Of a stretch of DNA of 64,000 nucleotides, positions 62,565-64,000 are shown one piece after another. The DNA comes from DASUKM01 sp036278735 (GTDB taxonomy: Bacteria; Acidobacteriota; Vicinamibacteria; Vicinamibacterales; 2-12-FULL-66-21). The first letter of the stretch is position 1. Every line of letters begins with the position of its first letter. The DNA lies in NCBI GenBank assembly GCA_036278735.1, contig DASUKM010000019.1, positions 62,001-126,000 of the forward strand, read 5' to 3'. The notes beneath the pieces were generated by a model. The model made no database searches. It saw only the letters and a program-made list of their open reading frames with translations, and was not told the DNA's origin. The translations under genes and the position numbers were made by a program.

Positions 62565-63171
62565 ACGCGAAGCTGTCCACGTACGGCAGCCGCGCGGCCA
62601 CGCGTTGCACCTCGTCGAAGCGATCGAGCAGCAGCCCGGTGGCGTCCCAGCTGCCATCGAGGAAGGATTCCCGCGCCGCTGCGCCCAGCTCCAGCGGGAA
62701 GGTCCGATCCGCGGCACGAATCGCCTTCGCCTCCACGTCCACGTCGAACACGGCGCCGGGATCGCGTTCCGCGATCGTCATCAGGGCGTCGAGCGTCTCG
62801 CGCGCGGCGGTCAGGCACGGCACGCCGAGCGCGACGGCGTTGCCGAAGAAGATGTCGGAAAACGACTGGCCGACGATCGCGCGGATCCCGCGGCGCTGGA
62901 TCGCCTGCGGCGCGTGCTCGCGCGAGGAGCCGCAGCCGAAATTCGCGTTGACGAGCAGCACCGACGCGCGCGCGTACGCGGGGTTCGAAAACGGGTGCGC
63001 GTGCGCCCGCGACGCCGCCTCGCGGCGGTCGTCTTCGAACAGATGCTGTTCGAGCCCGTCGAACGTGATCGACTTGAGAAAGCGCGCCGGGATGATGCGA
63101 TCGGTATCGATGTCGTCGCCGCGCAGCGGCACGGCGGTCCCGGTGACGACGCGGATGCGTTCACCGGCCAT
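62563..63171 (-). CDS. leuD: 3-isopropylmalate dehydratase small subunit
   Basis: A 202-residue swivel-domain subunit: GDDIDTDRIIPARFLKSITF, NFGCGSSREHAPQAIQRRGI and AIVGQSFSDIFFGNAVALGV are the family hallmarks. With LeuC it isomerises 2- to 3-isopropylmalate. It overlaps the end of leuC by 11 bases. It ends at the AACTGGR heptamer array. Confidence 0.96.
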   Translation of the reverse strand: MAGERIRVVTGTAVPLRGDDIDTDRIIPARFLKSITFDGLEQHLFEDDRREAASRAHAHPFSNPAYARASVLLVNANFGCGSSREHAPQAIQRRGIRAIVGQSFSDIFFGNAVALGVPCLTAARETLDALMTIAERDPGAVFDVDVEAKAIRAADRTFPLELGAAARESFLDGSWDATGLLLDRFDEVQRVAARLPYVDSFA

Positions 63172-64000
63172 GGAGGACCTCCGGTTGACGGACGATCGTT
63201 CGCACGTCGACGAGTTCGCCCGCGAGCGCCGCGGCCGCGACCATCGCGGGGCTCATCAGCAGGGTGCGACCGGTCGGGCTCCCCTGGCGTCCCTTGAAGT
63301 TGCGATTCGATGAAGAGGCACACACCTGGCGGCCTTCGAGCCGGTCGGGATTCATCGCGAGACACATCGAGCATCCGGCGCCGCGCCACTCGAATCCGGC
63401 GTCCGAGAACACGCGGTCGAGTCCTTCCTGTTCGGCCGCCGCCCGGACGGCCTGCGAGCCGGGGACGACCAGCGCGTGGACATTCGGCGCCACCCGTTGC
63501 CCGCGCACGATGCGTGCGGCTTCGCGGAGGTCGGACAGACGCGCGTTGGTGCACGATCCCAGGAACGCCACGTCGATGCGCGTGCCGGCGATCGACTGCC
63601 CCGGCGCAAAGCCCATGAACGAAAGCGCCTCGGCGACCTGCTCGCGTTCGGCCGCCGGCGCTTCGTGGAGCGACGGCACCCGGCCATCGATCGCGACCGA
63701 CTGGCCGGGATTGATGCCCCAGGTGACCGTCGGGGCGATCGCGCCCGCCCGCAGCACGATCTCGTCGTCGTACGAGGCGCCTGGATCCGAGGCCATGGAC
63801 TGCCACCAGGCACACGCGCGGTCGAAGGCGTCTCCCTGCGGCGCGTACGGCCGGCCGCGCAGGTAGTCGAAGGTGGCGGTGTCGGGGTTGACGTAGCCGA
63901 CCCGCGCGCCCCCTTCGATCGACATGTTGCAGAGCGTCATCCGCTCGTCCATCGACATCCGTTCGACGGCCTCGCCGGCGTACTCGTACGCGAATCCGAC
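63161..64000 (-). CDS. leuC: 3-isopropylmalate dehydratase large subunit, 5' end cut by window
   Basis: The C-terminal 279 residues of an aconitase-family subunit; the start lies beyond the right edge. Visible motifs are MTLCNMSIEGGARVGYVNPD, GSCTNARLSDLREAARIV (first [4Fe-4S] Cys) and GAGCSMCLAMNPDRLEG (the other two cluster Cys). NFKGRQGSPTGRTLLMSPAM follows, near the C-terminus. It is translationally coupled to leuD. The first residues seen are VGFAYEYAGEAVERMSMDER. Confidence 0.95.
   Translation of the reverse strand, partial: VGFAYEYAGEAVERMSMDERMTLCNMSIEGGARVGYVNPDTATFDYLRGRPYAPQGDAFDRACAWWQSMASDPGASYDDEIVLRAGAIAPTVTWGINPGQSVAIDGRVPSLHEAPAAEREQVAEALSFMGFAPGQSIAGTRIDVAFLGSCTNARLSDLREAARIVRGQRVAPNVHALVVPGSQAVRAAAEQEGLDRVFSDAGFEWRGAGCSMCLAMNPDRLEGRQVCASSSNRNFKGRQGSPTGRTLLMSPAMVAAAALAGELVDVRTIVRQPEVLHGR

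Overview
The window is GC-rich (roughly two thirds G+C by eye) and gene-dense, and looks like chromosomal DNA of an Acidobacteriota bacterium, perhaps the Vicinamibacteria side of the phylum. The evidence is four full-length FtsX/MacB-type 'ADOP' permeases, one coupled to PadR, plus stubs of two more, the start of an Acidobacteria-style Ser/Thr kinase, a YpdA-type bacillithiol reductase and a seven-haem cytochrome. The taxonomic call is inference. I saw no transposase, integrase, rRNA or CRISPR array.

Layout. 1-930: reverse-strand Nif11-type RiPP precursor followed by a gene cut by the window edge. 930-7.6 kb: ADOP permease, secreted Kelch/Ig-like protein, REPIN-like inverted repeat and ypdA. 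7.7-16.5 kb: FAD oxidase, seven-haem cytochrome c, gamma-glutamyltranspeptidase, a secreted kinase-fold protein preceded by an ADOP stub, a membrane protein, mscS and mscL. Two tiny genes here (31 and 34 codons) share a C-terminus and a near-identical leaderless promoter. 16.6-24.6 kb: a five-gene unit of BlaI repressor, M56 peptidase with a HEAT-repeat tail, secreted HEAT protein and two ADOP permeases, behind two CTA-N6-TAG dyads. 24.6-39.4 kb: transport block with two CNNM/CorC proteins, an APC permease, a DctA symporter, two ClC proteins around a TPR protein, and an NRAMP-like carrier, together with a GT39-like glycosyltransferase, a methyltransferase and tRNA-Ser(UGA). 39.4-49.8 kb: PadR-ADOP pair, DyP peroxidase with a small partner, phosphate-porin-like gene, a pstS wreck fused to a LytTR fragment, and a DUF4139 protein. 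49.8-64 kb: housekeeping genes serS, galU, fmdB-like, DUF885, rsmI, glmU and glmS, then the leucine genes leuB-leuA and leuD-leuC around a LysR regulator.

How genes work together. glmU and glmS feed UDP-GlcNAc synthesis; galU supplies UDP-glucose. leuA, leuB, leuC and leuD cover valine-to-leucine conversion and the divergent LysR gene is the obvious candidate regulator. BlaI/M56 and PadR are plausible switches for ADOP permeases. mscS and mscL sit tail to tail as osmotic safety valves.

Three recurring themes are worth attention. First, N-terminal stubs of deleted genes (two ADOPs, one Ser/Thr kinase) each end within five bases of the next start codon. Second, several starts lie 6-8 bases after a -10 box, with TTGACA-17-TACnnT in three cases, implying leaderless transcripts. 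Third, seven-base tandem repeats of unrelated sequence begin at or next to stop codons at gene 3' ends.
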